From the NCBI GenBank assembly GCA_002410065.1, contig DHQB01000006.1, positions 164,016 through 228,015 on the forward strand: a stretch of DNA of 64,000 nt. Direction: 5' to 3'. Below are positions 7,045 to 15,020 of this stretch, piece by piece. The notes under the pieces were generated by a model. That model saw only the letters and a list, made by a program, of their open reading frames with translations, searched no databases and was not told the origin of the DNA. This stretch comes from Bacteroidales bacterium UBA5349 (GTDB lineage: Bacteria; Bacteroidota; Bacteroidia; Bacteroidales; Tenuifilaceae). A program made the position numbers and the translations under genes. How positions within the stretch are numbered: the stretch's first letter is position 1; the number at the start of each line of letters is the position of its first letter.

Positions 7045-10000
7045 CTATTCAATCCCTATCCCATCAATCTCCTTCATTAATCTACCCGTTTCTGAAAGTG
7101 CCACAATAATTTTTTGATAGTGCAGAATATCCTCAAATTCTAACTTACGGTCTTTACGGTCTTTTAGCCATTTTTGGGCTGGTTGATAACCTCCAATGTA
7201 AAACTCCCAAGCCACTTGTGGAACATTATCAAAATACTGTGTATCGTTGATGTAAACCTTACCGTCACTATACTTGGGTCTGCCAACTATATTATCACCA
7301 TCAACTGGGTATTGGGTAATGTACTGCTCTACTATTGGGCTTTCTAATAAATGAATTTGCCGTATCTCACCACCCAGTTTTACTAATTGCCAAAAGGTAG
7401 ATACATCTTTTGGGTAAGGAACTCTCGGAAAATCTATCTTTAAAAACTCTTTATACTTCTCTCTATAGGTTGGCGAATGTAAAACAGCATAGATGTAATC
7501 TAAAATATCAATGGGTGCCAGTTCGACAGGCTCACTGACCGAACCAGACACTGAGTCTTTCGAAGTGTTTTTTTCGTTGGTAAATATTAAGCCTAATTTT
7601 TCAGCTATTTGTTCTACAATTTCAGCATTCAGGTTTGGCGTTCTTTCGGTAGTTTGATCAATAGTTTGTTGAGCGGTGGTTTCGGGGTATAAATAGAGAG
7701 GCATACTCTGTAAAGAATCTGCTGCACTATCTAATAGATGCAAATCAAGAATGTTCCTTGAAATAAAATTATATCCTTGACTTAACCCACGATTTAATCT
7801 TGTAGTAACAAATGCAAAATTATCCTTAACCAAATGTGCCATAATCTTTTCACGAGGATAAGCCATGAAACCCTTTGTAACTCCAGTATATGCAGTAAAT
7901 CTATAATCAAAAGGTCTGTATTGAATTTTTGTTATTAGAAATTTATTGTTGACAATATCTTTCTTTGCAAAAGACAACTGCCAATCTCTTCCATCTTTCG
8001 TAAGACTATATTTTTTTCTAATATCATCAACTTCCAAGTTCTTTAAGTCAACAATTATTGAATCAATTTCTTTTGAATTAAATTGAATTGTAAAATTGTC
8101 TCTTTCTGTTTTTACACCAGTTGCATTAATTACAAATAAACTATCAATACTTAGTCCCTTATTGTATAATTCTAATAATTTAGAATCTTGTGGTTTGAAT
8201 ATATACATTGGGCTTTTCAGCTTTAAATTATTCCATTCAATATTTGAGAGAACCTTGTCTCTTAAAAAATCATACTTGTTTTCTCTTCTTCCTTGTAAAT
8301 CATAATGAAATACTGTGCCAATATCATTCTTTTTTTTCTTTCCTGTTTTTACAAATATGTTAATTGAAACACCTTGCATTATGTCAAATACATTTTGGTC
8401 GGCAGAACCATCAGGACAAGTTTCTTTTCTCTTAGCGTTACCATGTAAATCAAGTATATAAATTTTATCAAAACTTCCTAAAAGATGCTTTCGCATTTGT
8501 CGATGAATAATTCCATCAATAAAACTATTATTAGAGATGTAAGCTAAAATGCCGCTCCCATTTTTGTCAATAAAATGCTGGCCATAGCGTATGAATTTTA
8601 TGTAGTCATCAGAAAGTGGTTGTATATTTCTTTCATTTAAATCCTTTTTATAATCTGCCGCTAAGTTTTCAATCCATTCACCTTTATTCGTGCTACTTAC
8701 ACTATATGGTGGATTTCCAATTACACACATTACTGGCGTATCTCTTTTTATGTGATTGGCTTCGTTGGCTTCTGTACTTAACCAATTGGCAAATAAAGTA
8801 CCTGTGTCGGGGTGGTGTTCTTCGAGACTGTTGGTGAGGTAAACTCTGAACCTTTGATTAGTTGTAGGTTTGTAGCCTGTTTCAGTTAAAAGCAAATCCA
8901 ATTTTAAATGAGCCATTGCGTAACTTGCCATCAATAATTCAAAACCGTTAAGGCGAGGTAATAAATGAGTTTCTACATAATTACTCCAAATGCCTTGCTG
9001 TCCTTCAAACTTTTTATGAATAAGTTTGATTACTTCGGCTAAAAAAGTTCCTGTTCCCGTGGCGGGGTCAAGAATTTGTACTTTGTGAACTTCCTGATCT
9101 ACCTGCTTGTAACCCGTTACCAAACGCTTATCGGCTGATTGGCTATTTACTTTTATGGTGGTTTTACTGGTATCGGCTAGCCCTTGGGGTAGGTCAAATT
9201 CAGTTTTTAGAATATCGTCAACAGCACGTACAATAAAATCAACCACAGGTTGCGGTGTGTACCAAACGCCACGAGACTTTCGCAGTTTGGGGTCGTACTC
9301 TGTCAGGAAAGTTTCATAAAAATGGATAATGGGGTCTTCCATCTTGGTTGACTTACCATAGTTCTTTAAAATTGCGCCTACGTTAGTTGCCAGAAAAACA
9401 TCTGCAAGGCTGTCAACAATCCACTTAATACGGTCGTCAATATCGGGGCCTGAGATATACCCAAACAGCTTACGCAAAAAGGGATTTGATTTTGGAATTA
9501 ATTCGGCTGCTTCCTGTCGGGTAAATGTATCTAAAGTAGTGTCGTGTAATCGAGCTGCAAACATCCCGTAAGCAACAGTTTGTGCGTACATGTCGGCAAA
9601 CCCCTGTGGAGTAATGTCGTGGATCAGAACTTGCTTAAAACCTAACATTTGGCCTTTAAGCGTACTGTCTTCCTTGTGGTCTTCATCACTGGTCAAAGCC
9701 TTTCCAATAATGTCAGAAAGTAGGCGGGCTTTACCTGCCATCATTTTTGCCAGTTTTTTACTGCTCTTAATGGTTTGCCCAATATGGCTGCAAAAATCTT
9801 TGATTAGGTTTTCAAAACTTTCAAAGTTCTCAGGTAAAGGGATTATTCCCATATCCGTAATCTCTCCAATGGCAATTTTGGTAATAAACTCCCCTTCACG
9901 GTAAAAATGAAAATTGATATAATCCGTAAAGATCAGGTTATCTAAGGATGCCTTGTAACGGTCAAACTGCTCCTTATTTCCTGTTTTCTTTGTGCCGTCA

Positions 10001-10230
10001 AGGTCTTTGTCCCCAATATCCTTCGCCTCAATAAAACCAACAGGAATGTCCTTTTTAGTCAAAATGTAGTCGGGTGCTCCGCAGCTTTGCCTTTTGGGTT
10101 CGTTGGTTGCGCTAATTGTGGGCACTAAACTCTCCAACAACTGCTGCAAGTCTCCCCTAAACGTGTGCTCTGTTGCATTGCCTAATTTGTAGCGTTGGTT
10201 TATGTTGTTTAGGTATTGTTGTATTGTCAT
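7045..10230 (-). CDS. Single-chain restriction-modification enzyme (type IIG-like, type ISP-related)
   Basis: The 1061-aa protein joins a nuclease and an adenine methyltransferase. The N-terminus has a PD-(D/E)xK nuclease core (GAPDYIL with P53-D54, then FIEAK with E68 and K70). A helical linker leads to a motif X region (GVWYTPQPVVDFIV, residues 321-334), SAM-binding motif I (DPATGTGT, 388-395) and the N6-adenine catalytic motif NPPY (506-509). The C-terminal 450 residues should hold the target-recognition domain of the type ISP C-terminal kind. No RecA-like helicase is present, unlike true type ISP enzymes. It should methylate and cut an asymmetric site without separate subunits. It lies in the defence island next to toxin-antitoxin genes. 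Confidence 0.85.
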   Translation of the reverse strand: MTIQQYLNNINQRYKLGNATEHTFRGDLQQLLESLVPTISATNEPKRQSCGAPDYILTKKDIPVGFIEAKDIGDKDLDGTKKTGNKEQFDRYKASLDNLIFTDYINFHFYREGEFITKIAIGEITDMGIIPLPENFESFENLIKDFCSHIGQTIKSSKKLAKMMAGKARLLSDIIGKALTSDEDHKEDSTLKGQMLGFKQVLIHDITPQGFADMYAQTVAYGMFAARLHDTTLDTFTRQEAAELIPKSNPFLRKLFGYISGPDIDDRIKWIVDSLADVFLATNVGAILKNYGKSTKMEDPIIHFYETFLTEYDPKLRKSRGVWYTPQPVVDFIVRAVDDILKTEFDLPQGLADTSKTTIKVNSQSADKRLVTGYKQVDQEVHKVQILDPATGTGTFLAEVIKLIHKKFEGQQGIWSNYVETHLLPRLNGFELLMASYAMAHLKLDLLLTETGYKPTTNQRFRVYLTNSLEEHHPDTGTLFANWLSTEANEANHIKRDTPVMCVIGNPPYSVSSTNKGEWIENLAADYKKDLNERNIQPLSDDYIKFIRYGQHFIDKNGSGILAYISNNSFIDGIIHRQMRKHLLGSFDKIYILDLHGNAKRKETCPDGSADQNVFDIMQGVSINIFVKTGKKKKNDIGTVFHYDLQGRRENKYDFLRDKVLSNIEWNNLKLKSPMYIFKPQDSKLLELYNKGLSIDSLFVINATGVKTERDNFTIQFNSKEIDSIIVDLKNLEVDDIRKKYSLTKDGRDWQLSFAKKDIVNNKFLITKIQYRPFDYRFTAYTGVTKGFMAYPREKIMAHLVKDNFAFVTTRLNRGLSQGYNFISRNILDLHLLDSAADSLQSMPLYLYPETTAQQTIDQTTERTPNLNAEIVEQIAEKLGLIFTNEKNTSKDSVSGSVSEPVELAPIDILDYIYAVLHSPTYREKYKEFLKIDFPRVPYPKDVSTFWQLVKLGGEIRQIHLLESPIVEQYITQYPVDGDNIVGRPKYSDGKVYINDTQYFDNVPQVAWEFYIGGYQPAQKWLKDRKDRKLEFEDILHYQKIIVALSETGRLMKEIDGIGIE

Positions 10231-10269
10231 TTCTTAAAGTGGTTTCATGTAACTGTAAAAACATAAAAT

Positions 10270-10418
10270 TAAGGCTAGCGTTTGGTGTATGAGCAATGGC
10301 GTGGTTCGTCACGGACAATTGCAAACAAGGATTTACCATTGAAAATTCCTACGGAATTTCCAAGTAGGCGAGGGCAAGCCATTGCTTATACACATTATTA
10401 GGCAACATTATTTTTTAA
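10270..10418 (-). repeat. attC-like inverted-repeat element A
   Basis: Read on the minus strand, it begins GTTGCCTAATAATG and ends ACGCTAGCC. Within are near-perfect 19-bp arms (GTGTATAAGCAATGGCTTG and its counterpart with two changes, 10284-10302 and 10375-10393). GCCTAAT and GCTAGCC approximate the RYYYAAC and GTTRRRY core sites of integron attC elements. It separates the HEPN-like unit from the restriction enzyme gene. Confidence 0.5.
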
Positions 10419-10905
10419 ATAATAGTAAATTGCTTATATGATTATATTGTGTGTCAATTTGATGTTTTATAATATAATCCGATATGAAATCAATTACTTC
10501 ATTTTGAAGTTGTACATGTTCTTTGGCGAAACTTGGATAACTCATTTTAACTAATCTCCCATCAGACTTTGTTTTAAAAATAACATCGCTTATCAATAAA
10601 TTAATATGTCTAGAATCTACTTCCTCTATTTCTGCACTTTCTGTTCTATTACTGTGAGCGAATACATTTCGATTAGTGGAAAGATCCCTGATTTTTTTTA
10701 TTTGGTTGTTATTAAATATATCTAGATTAATTAGAATTTTAATCTTTGCTCCAAATGAGACCACGGCAGGGTTTAATATATAATCCAAAAAGAATTTCTT
10801 GTCTTTCGGTTCTATATAATGTACTATTATTAAACTTATAAATAATTCTATTTCATTAAAGACGTGTAATGATTTACCTATATTAATGTATGTATCCTCT
10901 TTCAT
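10408..10905 (-). CDS. Hypothetical protein with HEPN-like RNxxAH motif (cassette gene)
   Basis: A helical protein of about 165 aa with STNRNVFAHS, an R-x4-H arrangement like the active-site motif of HEPN ribonucleases and of related non-catalytic helical proteins. No other domain is recognised. I take ATG 10905 (MKEDTY) as the start; an in-frame ATG at 10929 lies inside the preceding repeat core. The gene is a single unit bounded by repeat elements A and B, whose ends match each other in inverted orientation, so it looks like a captured cassette. A defence or toxin role is possible from the HEPN motif and location but not shown. Confidence 0.6.
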   Translation of the reverse strand: MKEDTYINIGKSLHVFNEIELFISLIIVHYIEPKDKKFFLDYILNPAVVSFGAKIKILINLDIFNNNQIKKIRDLSTNRNVFAHSNRTESAEIEEVDSRHINLLISDVIFKTKSDGRLVKMSYPSFAKEHVQLQNEVIDFISDYIIKHQIDTQYNHISNLLLFKK

Positions 10906-10920
10906 AGTATTATTATTAAT

Positions 10921-11058
10921 GTTGCCCACAACGGATAGTATAAGAATAGTAGCCGACTATGTTGCACATTCCTGTCAAATTACTAGAAAGTTGAAGCGGG
11001 CTACTACCTTTCGCATACCTTTGAAACCCCAATATTTTATACCGCGTGTTAGGCCACG
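10921..11058 (-). repeat. attC-like inverted-repeat element B
   Basis: On the minus strand it runs from GCCTAAC (11054-11048, an exact RYYYAAC core) to CCGTTGTGGGCAAC (ending 10921). The outer arms pair imperfectly (CGGTATAA with TTATACTATCCG) and inner arms also pair (GTAGTAGCC with GGCTACTA). It lies between two minus-strand single-gene units. Confidence 0.5.
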
Positions 11059-11065
11059 TTTATTT

Positions 11066-11827
11066 TTATTTATCGTTTAAATATTTAAAGGTGAAATCAA
11101 TATCTTCCACGTACTTTATTGGTGTGATTTCTGTCCCAAAAGGATAATCTTGCTCCTTCAAATATTTTTTATAATAATCTAAGTACAAATCTACAAAATG
11201 TCTACTCGTTGGAAAACAAAAATTATGACCCATTATTAGGTAATCATAAGCTCTTAAATCCTTATCCAATTTATCACTATGCTCTGTAAATCTAATCATT
11301 GGCTTATTTGCGTCTGTTGATGAGAAGAATACGGCACCAAATTTAGGTTTAAAGTAATATATTGGATAATCACTTAAATTATACCGAGCAAACTCTCTTA
11401 TAAAATCAAAGCGAGAATCTTTCGCATCACCTCTTTGTCTTTCACGTTCCTCAAGAAATACTTTATAAAGTCCACGTCTAAACAATCTACCAAGTTTTTC
11501 TTGATATCCTTTGCGCAAACTATATCTTGGTTTAAGAATTATAGTCTTTTTTTCCCAGTTTAAATTGAAATACTCTGATTTATAGCGCTTATTTTTGGGT
11601 ATCTCGTTAACTTGATTTAGCAAAAGATATTTTGAAATATTTAATATCTCTTTCAACACAACCTCGACTGCTGGAGATTGCGATTGAGGCGAACCAAAAT
11701 AGTGGTTACACAAATCACAAACATTATCACAAATACTATCTCCACCTAATGATTGAGGGAAAGTATGTGCTTTTTTTATAAATGAAACTTTTGATTCATC
11801 TTTATTGCACCATATACATATCCTCAT
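11066..11827 (-). CDS. HNH-like zinc-ribbon endonuclease-type protein (cassette gene)
   Basis: The N-terminal 50 residues follow the pattern of HNH nucleases of the CxxC...H..P.SLGG...CxxCN type: CIWC at residues 4-7, KAHTFPQSLGG, then CDLCNHYFGSP. The two CxxC pairs should bind zinc and the His in KAHTF is the candidate catalytic residue. The following 200 residues are not recognised and are rich in aromatic and charged residues. The gene is bounded by repeat elements B and C. It could be a defence nuclease or a homing-type enzyme; the function is inferred from the motif alone. Confidence 0.65.
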   Translation of the reverse strand: MRICIWCNKDESKVSFIKKAHTFPQSLGGDSICDNVCDLCNHYFGSPQSQSPAVEVVLKEILNISKYLLLNQVNEIPKNKRYKSEYFNLNWEKKTIILKPRYSLRKGYQEKLGRLFRRGLYKVFLEERERQRGDAKDSRFDFIREFARYNLSDYPIYYFKPKFGAVFFSSTDANKPMIRFTEHSDKLDKDLRAYDYLIMGHNFCFPTSRHFVDLYLDYYKKYLKEQDYPFGTEITPIKYVEDIDFTFKYLNDK

Positions 11828-11882
11828 ATCAAATCAAAATTGCTTTAATCTTATTATCATCTATCAAGTTTTTTTAAAAAAA

Positions 11883-11990
11883 TGTGGCCCAACTATGCAG
11901 TATGTATAAGGAATTTACTTTATATGCTTAAAGAATAATCTGTTATTTTTCATTTAGTGTCGGCTATAAATAACGCTGCATAGTATTTCA
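11883..11990 (-). repeat. attC-like inverted-repeat element C
   Basis: On the minus strand the end nearest the HNH gene reads GTTGGGCCACA (11893-11883), an exact GTTRRRY core. Arms ACTATGCAG (11892-11900) and CTGCATAGT (11976-11984) are perfect reverse complements, with more pairing inside (TATAA). The far end has no clear second core, so this element may be degenerate. From 11991 to about 12117 I see only AT-rich sequence. Confidence 0.45.
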
Positions 11991-12117
11991 ATCTTTATTA
12001 ATCTCGAATTTACAAAACTTTTCCTTTGGTAGAGTTTATTTTGACTCCTTTAGATACAATATGTAATATTTAGCATCATAATACTCAATTAAGGTATTGT
12101 GTTTATAGGCTTCTCTT

Positions 12118-12147
12118 TTTGTATTATCTTTGTTTAAGTATATTTTG
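12118..12147 (+). promoter_or_regulatory. Promoter of the 6S-like RNA
   Basis: TTTG at 12118-12121 (-33), a 19-nt spacer and TATTTTG at 12141-12147 (near the -7 consensus TAnnTTTG). The predicted start near 12153 coincides with the 5' side of the folded RNA. Confidence 0.5.
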
Positions 12148-12152
12148 AATTT

Positions 12153-12328
12153 AGTTTAGCGTAAGCTTTGGTCTCTCCACAGACGAAACCGCCAATTTTT
12201 AGAGGGAGAGACACGGAAGCGAACGCGCTCAATAGTATTGGGCGTGTTCCTTTCGCTGTTATAGTTCTCTCTGGGTGCTTGGCGGTACCTGTCTGTGACT
12301 ATATATAGCGGGGGTTCACGCCTTTTTT
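12153..12328 (+). ncRNA. Probable 6S-like structured RNA
   Basis: The stretch folds into one long interrupted hairpin, the shape of 6S RNA. Pairs, from outside in: GCGTAA (12159) with TTCACGC (12315-12321); CACAGAC (12178-12184) with GTCTGTG (12291-12297); CCGCCAA (12189-12195) with TTGGCGG (12279-12285); GAGAGA with TCTCTC; GCGAA with TTCGC; AACGCGC with GCGTGTT; and CTCAA with TTGGG closing a TAGTA loop. The outer segments leave a large bubble. It has its own promoter and ends in a T6 tract (12323-12328). It has no coding potential. 6S RNA sequesters RNA polymerase as an open-promoter mimic; that identity is inferred from shape, not from a covariance model. Confidence 0.6.
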
Positions 12329-12354
12329 ATTTATTCACATTAAAAATTTGAGTT

Positions 12355-12507
12355 ATGAAAGCTGAGAAAGAAAATACAGACAAAGAGATTGAGGAGATAA
12401 ATGAGATAAGAAAACTAATGCAATCATTAACCTTTGATGACATAGCTGATGACTTCTCAATATTTACGGAATTGGTATTAAAAGAGGGTATGAGCATAAT
12501 ACTATAA
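12355..12507 (+). CDS. Small acidic protein, 50 aa, unknown
   Basis: ATG 12355 opens a 50-codon frame (MKAEKENTDKEIEEINEIRK...) ending TAA at 12507. The composition is strongly acidic and helical, ending in a hydrophobic tail (MSIIL). It lies just after the 6S-like RNA and converges with tmRNA; the shared gap holds the tmRNA terminator. I do not recognise a family. It is listed because its codon use is protein-like and its start is well placed, but it could be a chance frame. Confidence 0.35.
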   Translation: MKAEKENTDKEIEEINEIRKLMQSLTFDDIADDFSIFTELVLKEGMSIIL

Positions 12508-12528
12508 AGGGTCATCCAGAAAATAAAA

Positions 12529-12553
12529 AAACCACCCTAAATAAAGGGTGGTT
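12529..12553 (-). terminator. Terminator of tmRNA
   Basis: A 9-bp stem (AACCACCCT, 12529-12537, with AGGGTGGTT, 12545-12553) is followed on the minus strand by a T-rich tract (12528-12518), directly downstream of the tmRNA 3' end. Confidence 0.85.
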
Positions 12554-12557
12554 AAAG

Positions 12558-12960
12558 TGGAGCTGGAGGGGTTCGAACCCTCGTCCAAACAAGGAACCAA
12601 CTGGCCTTCTACATGCTTATCTTTCCTTAATTTTCGAATTTAGGCAGCTGGAAAGAAACCAACCTAAACCTTATCCCTAAATTTTCACCAATGGAACCAG
12701 GGAGCATCCTTTGGCTATCCCATTTGTTTTGGAGCCTCGATTCGGTGAGCCAGTGGGTGAAGCTTTCCGCGAGACTACTCGTCCTACCGCCCTTGGCAGC
12801 GGGATTAAGCAATAAGTACTTGGTACTTATTAAGCAGCGAGTGCGTAATTGTTATTTTCGCCTGTTAAAGGTCTGAGTTCCGGGATTAACGAGCCAGCTT
12901 CTCAACGCTCGACATGCTTACCAATCCATTCATCTTGCTGTCAAAACCAAGGTCAGCCCC
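12558..12960 (-). ncRNA. ssrA: tmRNA (transfer-messenger RNA)
   Basis: On the minus strand the RNA starts GGGGCTGACC (12960) and ends GTTCGAACCCCTCCAGCTCCA (12578-12558). The 7-bp acceptor stem GGGGCTG/CAGCTCC and the T-arm with GTTCGAA are present; CCA is not encoded. The tag frame at 12862-12830 reads GENNNYALAA and stop, which fits Bacteroidota tags. Pseudoknot-rich sequence follows. tmRNA with SmpB releases stalled ribosomes and tags the peptide for proteolysis. ORFs drawn across this stretch on either strand are not genes. Confidence 0.97.
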
Positions 12961-13073
12961 ATGAAATGGTTCTGCAAAGATACAATTATTGTGAAAAAAA
13001 ACTAATGTATAATATTCTAAAAATACAATCAACTTAATATCCTAGGCCTTACATTAAACAATTCAATTCTCAA

Positions 13074-13970
13074 TCAACAATCATTAGCACATTCATTCTG
13101 AATCCGTTTATTCTCAATTTGAAAGGTTGTGTGTTTTATACCAAACTTATGCTGGAGTTCTTTCTGTAGGCCGCTTATAAAGTTGTCAGTTTGCCCTTCG
13201 GGCATAATTAAGTGAACCGTTAGCGCAACCTGTGTAGTACTCATTGCCCATATATGAAGGTCGTGAAGGTCTATTACCCCATCTTTAGAAAGAAGAAAAT
13301 CCCTTACCTCCTCAGCATTAATGTTTTTGGGCACAGCATCCAAAGCCAGATCAATTGATTCGGTGAATAAACGCCAAGCGCTCCACAGAACAACGGCAAC
13401 AATTAGCATACTTGTAAGTGGATCAATCCAAAGAATACCTGTTAAACTAATCACCAACCCTGCAATAACAACTCCAAGAGAGATACCTGCATCGGCAGCC
13501 ATATGAAGAAATGCGCCTCTAATATTAAGATCATGCTTTTGGCCTTTAACAAACAAAAGAGCAGTAAAAGTATTAATAACAACCCCTACACCAGCAACAA
13601 TCATCACCTGCATACCAGCTACAGGCTCAGGATTCTGAAATTTTCTATATGCATCCCAAGCAATTGCAACCACAGCACCAAACAGGAATAGGGCATTGAG
13701 AATGGAAACCAAAATGGTGGTTTTGCGCAGTCCATAGGTGTATTTCCCTTTGGGTTTTATGGTTGCCAACCAAGCAGCTGCCCATGCAAAGGATAACCCA
13801 AGCACATCGCTGGCATTATGTCCGGCATCGGCCAGTAGTGCTGATGAATTGGCCATTAAGCCATAAACTACCTCTATAACTACAAACACTATGTTAAGCC
13901 CAATGCCTATGGCAAAGGATTTTTTGTGGCTTACCGAGTTACTGTGACCGTGTGTGTGTAAATGGGCCAT
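13074..13970 (-). CDS. CDF-family divalent metal cation exporter (CzcD/ZitB type)
   Basis: The 298-aa protein has a His-rich N-terminus (HLHTHGHSN), six membrane segments, and both metal-binding pairs of zinc-transporting cation diffusion facilitators: LLADAGHNASD in TM2 (H and D) and HMAADAGIS in TM5 (H and D). The C-terminal cytoplasmic domain (DLHDLHIWAMSTTQVALTVHL) is the dimerising metal-sensing fold. It exports Zn2+ and perhaps Co2+ or Cd2+ in exchange for H+. It is a single gene followed only by the tmRNA. Confidence 0.93.
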   Translation of the reverse strand: MAHLHTHGHSNSVSHKKSFAIGIGLNIVFVVIEVVYGLMANSSALLADAGHNASDVLGLSFAWAAAWLATIKPKGKYTYGLRKTTILVSILNALFLFGAVVAIAWDAYRKFQNPEPVAGMQVMIVAGVGVVINTFTALLFVKGQKHDLNIRGAFLHMAADAGISLGVVIAGLVISLTGILWIDPLTSMLIVAVVLWSAWRLFTESIDLALDAVPKNINAEEVRDFLLSKDGVIDLHDLHIWAMSTTQVALTVHLIMPEGQTDNFISGLQKELQHKFGIKHTTFQIENKRIQNECANDC

Positions 13971-14137
13971 ATTTTTAGTTTCTTTATACTAAATAGGATT
14001 AGTTACATTGTTATAATGCAAGTGTGTTGTGAATATTAAAACGGAATAACATGTTGTTTTGTTTAGGGTATTAGTGTTTCAGCCTAAAATTACTCTAAAA
14101 TAGTGTAAGCATCCGCTTGCACCTAAAAGTATAAAAA

Positions 14138-14164
14138 AAGGCTCGAGAATTACTCTCGAACCTT
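14138..14164 (-). terminator. Terminator of the sigma/lipoprotein operon
   Basis: The hairpin with stem AAGGTTCGAGA/TCTCGAGCCTT (minus strand) and a following T7 tract lies just after the stop of the lipoprotein gene at 14188. Confidence 0.8.
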
Positions 14165-14187
14165 TAGCTTAAAATTTGATTAAAACC

Positions 14188-14925
14188 CTATTTGTCGTAC
14201 TTATCCTCAAAGGCTTCAATTATATACTTAATTTTATCCCAAATTAAATCTGCCAAGTCGTTGTTTCCGTCGGGGTCTTCAGGAGAAATTTCAATTATGC
14301 CATCCTCGTTACCATCTGTGGCAGAGGTAATATCAACACCAACTGCGGGATTAAACAAAGCGGCTAGGTCAAACGATACGGTAAGCATTGCACTGGTTGC
14401 ATCATCAAGGGAAACAACCTCATCAAACTCTATCTCCATCTCAATCTCATCATCTGTCCAGAAGATAAAAGGTGTGCCATTTATGGTCCCTTTAATAATA
14501 ATGGTCTTACCGAACATTTCTGAGTTTGCATTTTTGTTCTTGTCAAATTCAAACTCAATCTCATCATAGGCTGCTACAGGAAGTTCTACGTTACTTACAA
14601 TGGTTGTTCCAAGTGCGTTGCCGTCCTTCATTAAATCTATCTCAAAGGGGCCTTTAAGTTCATAATCTGTAGCAACAGAATCTGTAGCAAACAGGGGATC
14701 GCTTTCATCAAACTCAATCTCAATTTCCGAAATGTTGATTTTAAAACTTTCAAGTACTAATCCATCAGCAAGAGTATTCTTTATGTTTGCCGACCTAGTT
14801 GATTGATTGGTTGATTGAAATTTAATTGCTGTTCTGTTCTTCAAATTATCATCTTTACTGCAGGATGTTATTAATGCAGCCAGAGATACAATCATTAGTG
14901 TTTTAATTACGTTTACTGTTTTCAT
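14188..14925 (-). CDS. DUF4382-like lipoprotein
   Basis: The 245-aa protein begins with a lipoprotein signal (MIVSLAALITSC, acylated Cys at 22) followed by SKDD. The body alternates acidic strands (INISEIEIEFDESD, AYDEIEFEFDKN) and resembles the calcium-binding-like DUF4382 beta-sandwich fold, as does the other lipoprotein of this cluster. It is very acidic. It follows the anti-sigma/barrel gene after 95 nt and is closed by a terminator, so it probably belongs to the sigma-factor regulon. The function is not known. Confidence 0.65.
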   Translation of the reverse strand: MKTVNVIKTLMIVSLAALITSCSKDDNLKNRTAIKFQSTNQSTRSANIKNTLADGLVLESFKINISEIEIEFDESDPLFATDSVATDYELKGPFEIDLMKDGNALGTTIVSNVELPVAAYDEIEFEFDKNKNANSEMFGKTIIIKGTINGTPFIFWTDDEIEMEIEFDEVVSLDDATSAMLTVSFDLAALFNPAVGVDITSATDGNEDGIIEISPEDPDGNNDLADLIWDKIKYIIEAFEDKYDK

Positions 14926-15020
14926 ATTAGTAGAATTTAGTTAATAAAAATTTTTGTTTTCTACTATTAAGACGCAAGGTTTTGGAAAGGTGGTAATGGG
15001 AAGTAAAAAAAATTAAAATG

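Noticed and set aside
12627..12876. ORFs on both strands across 12.6-12.9 kb
   Set aside because: They lie within the tmRNA, whose acceptor ends and tag frame are clear; the frames have no protein-like features.
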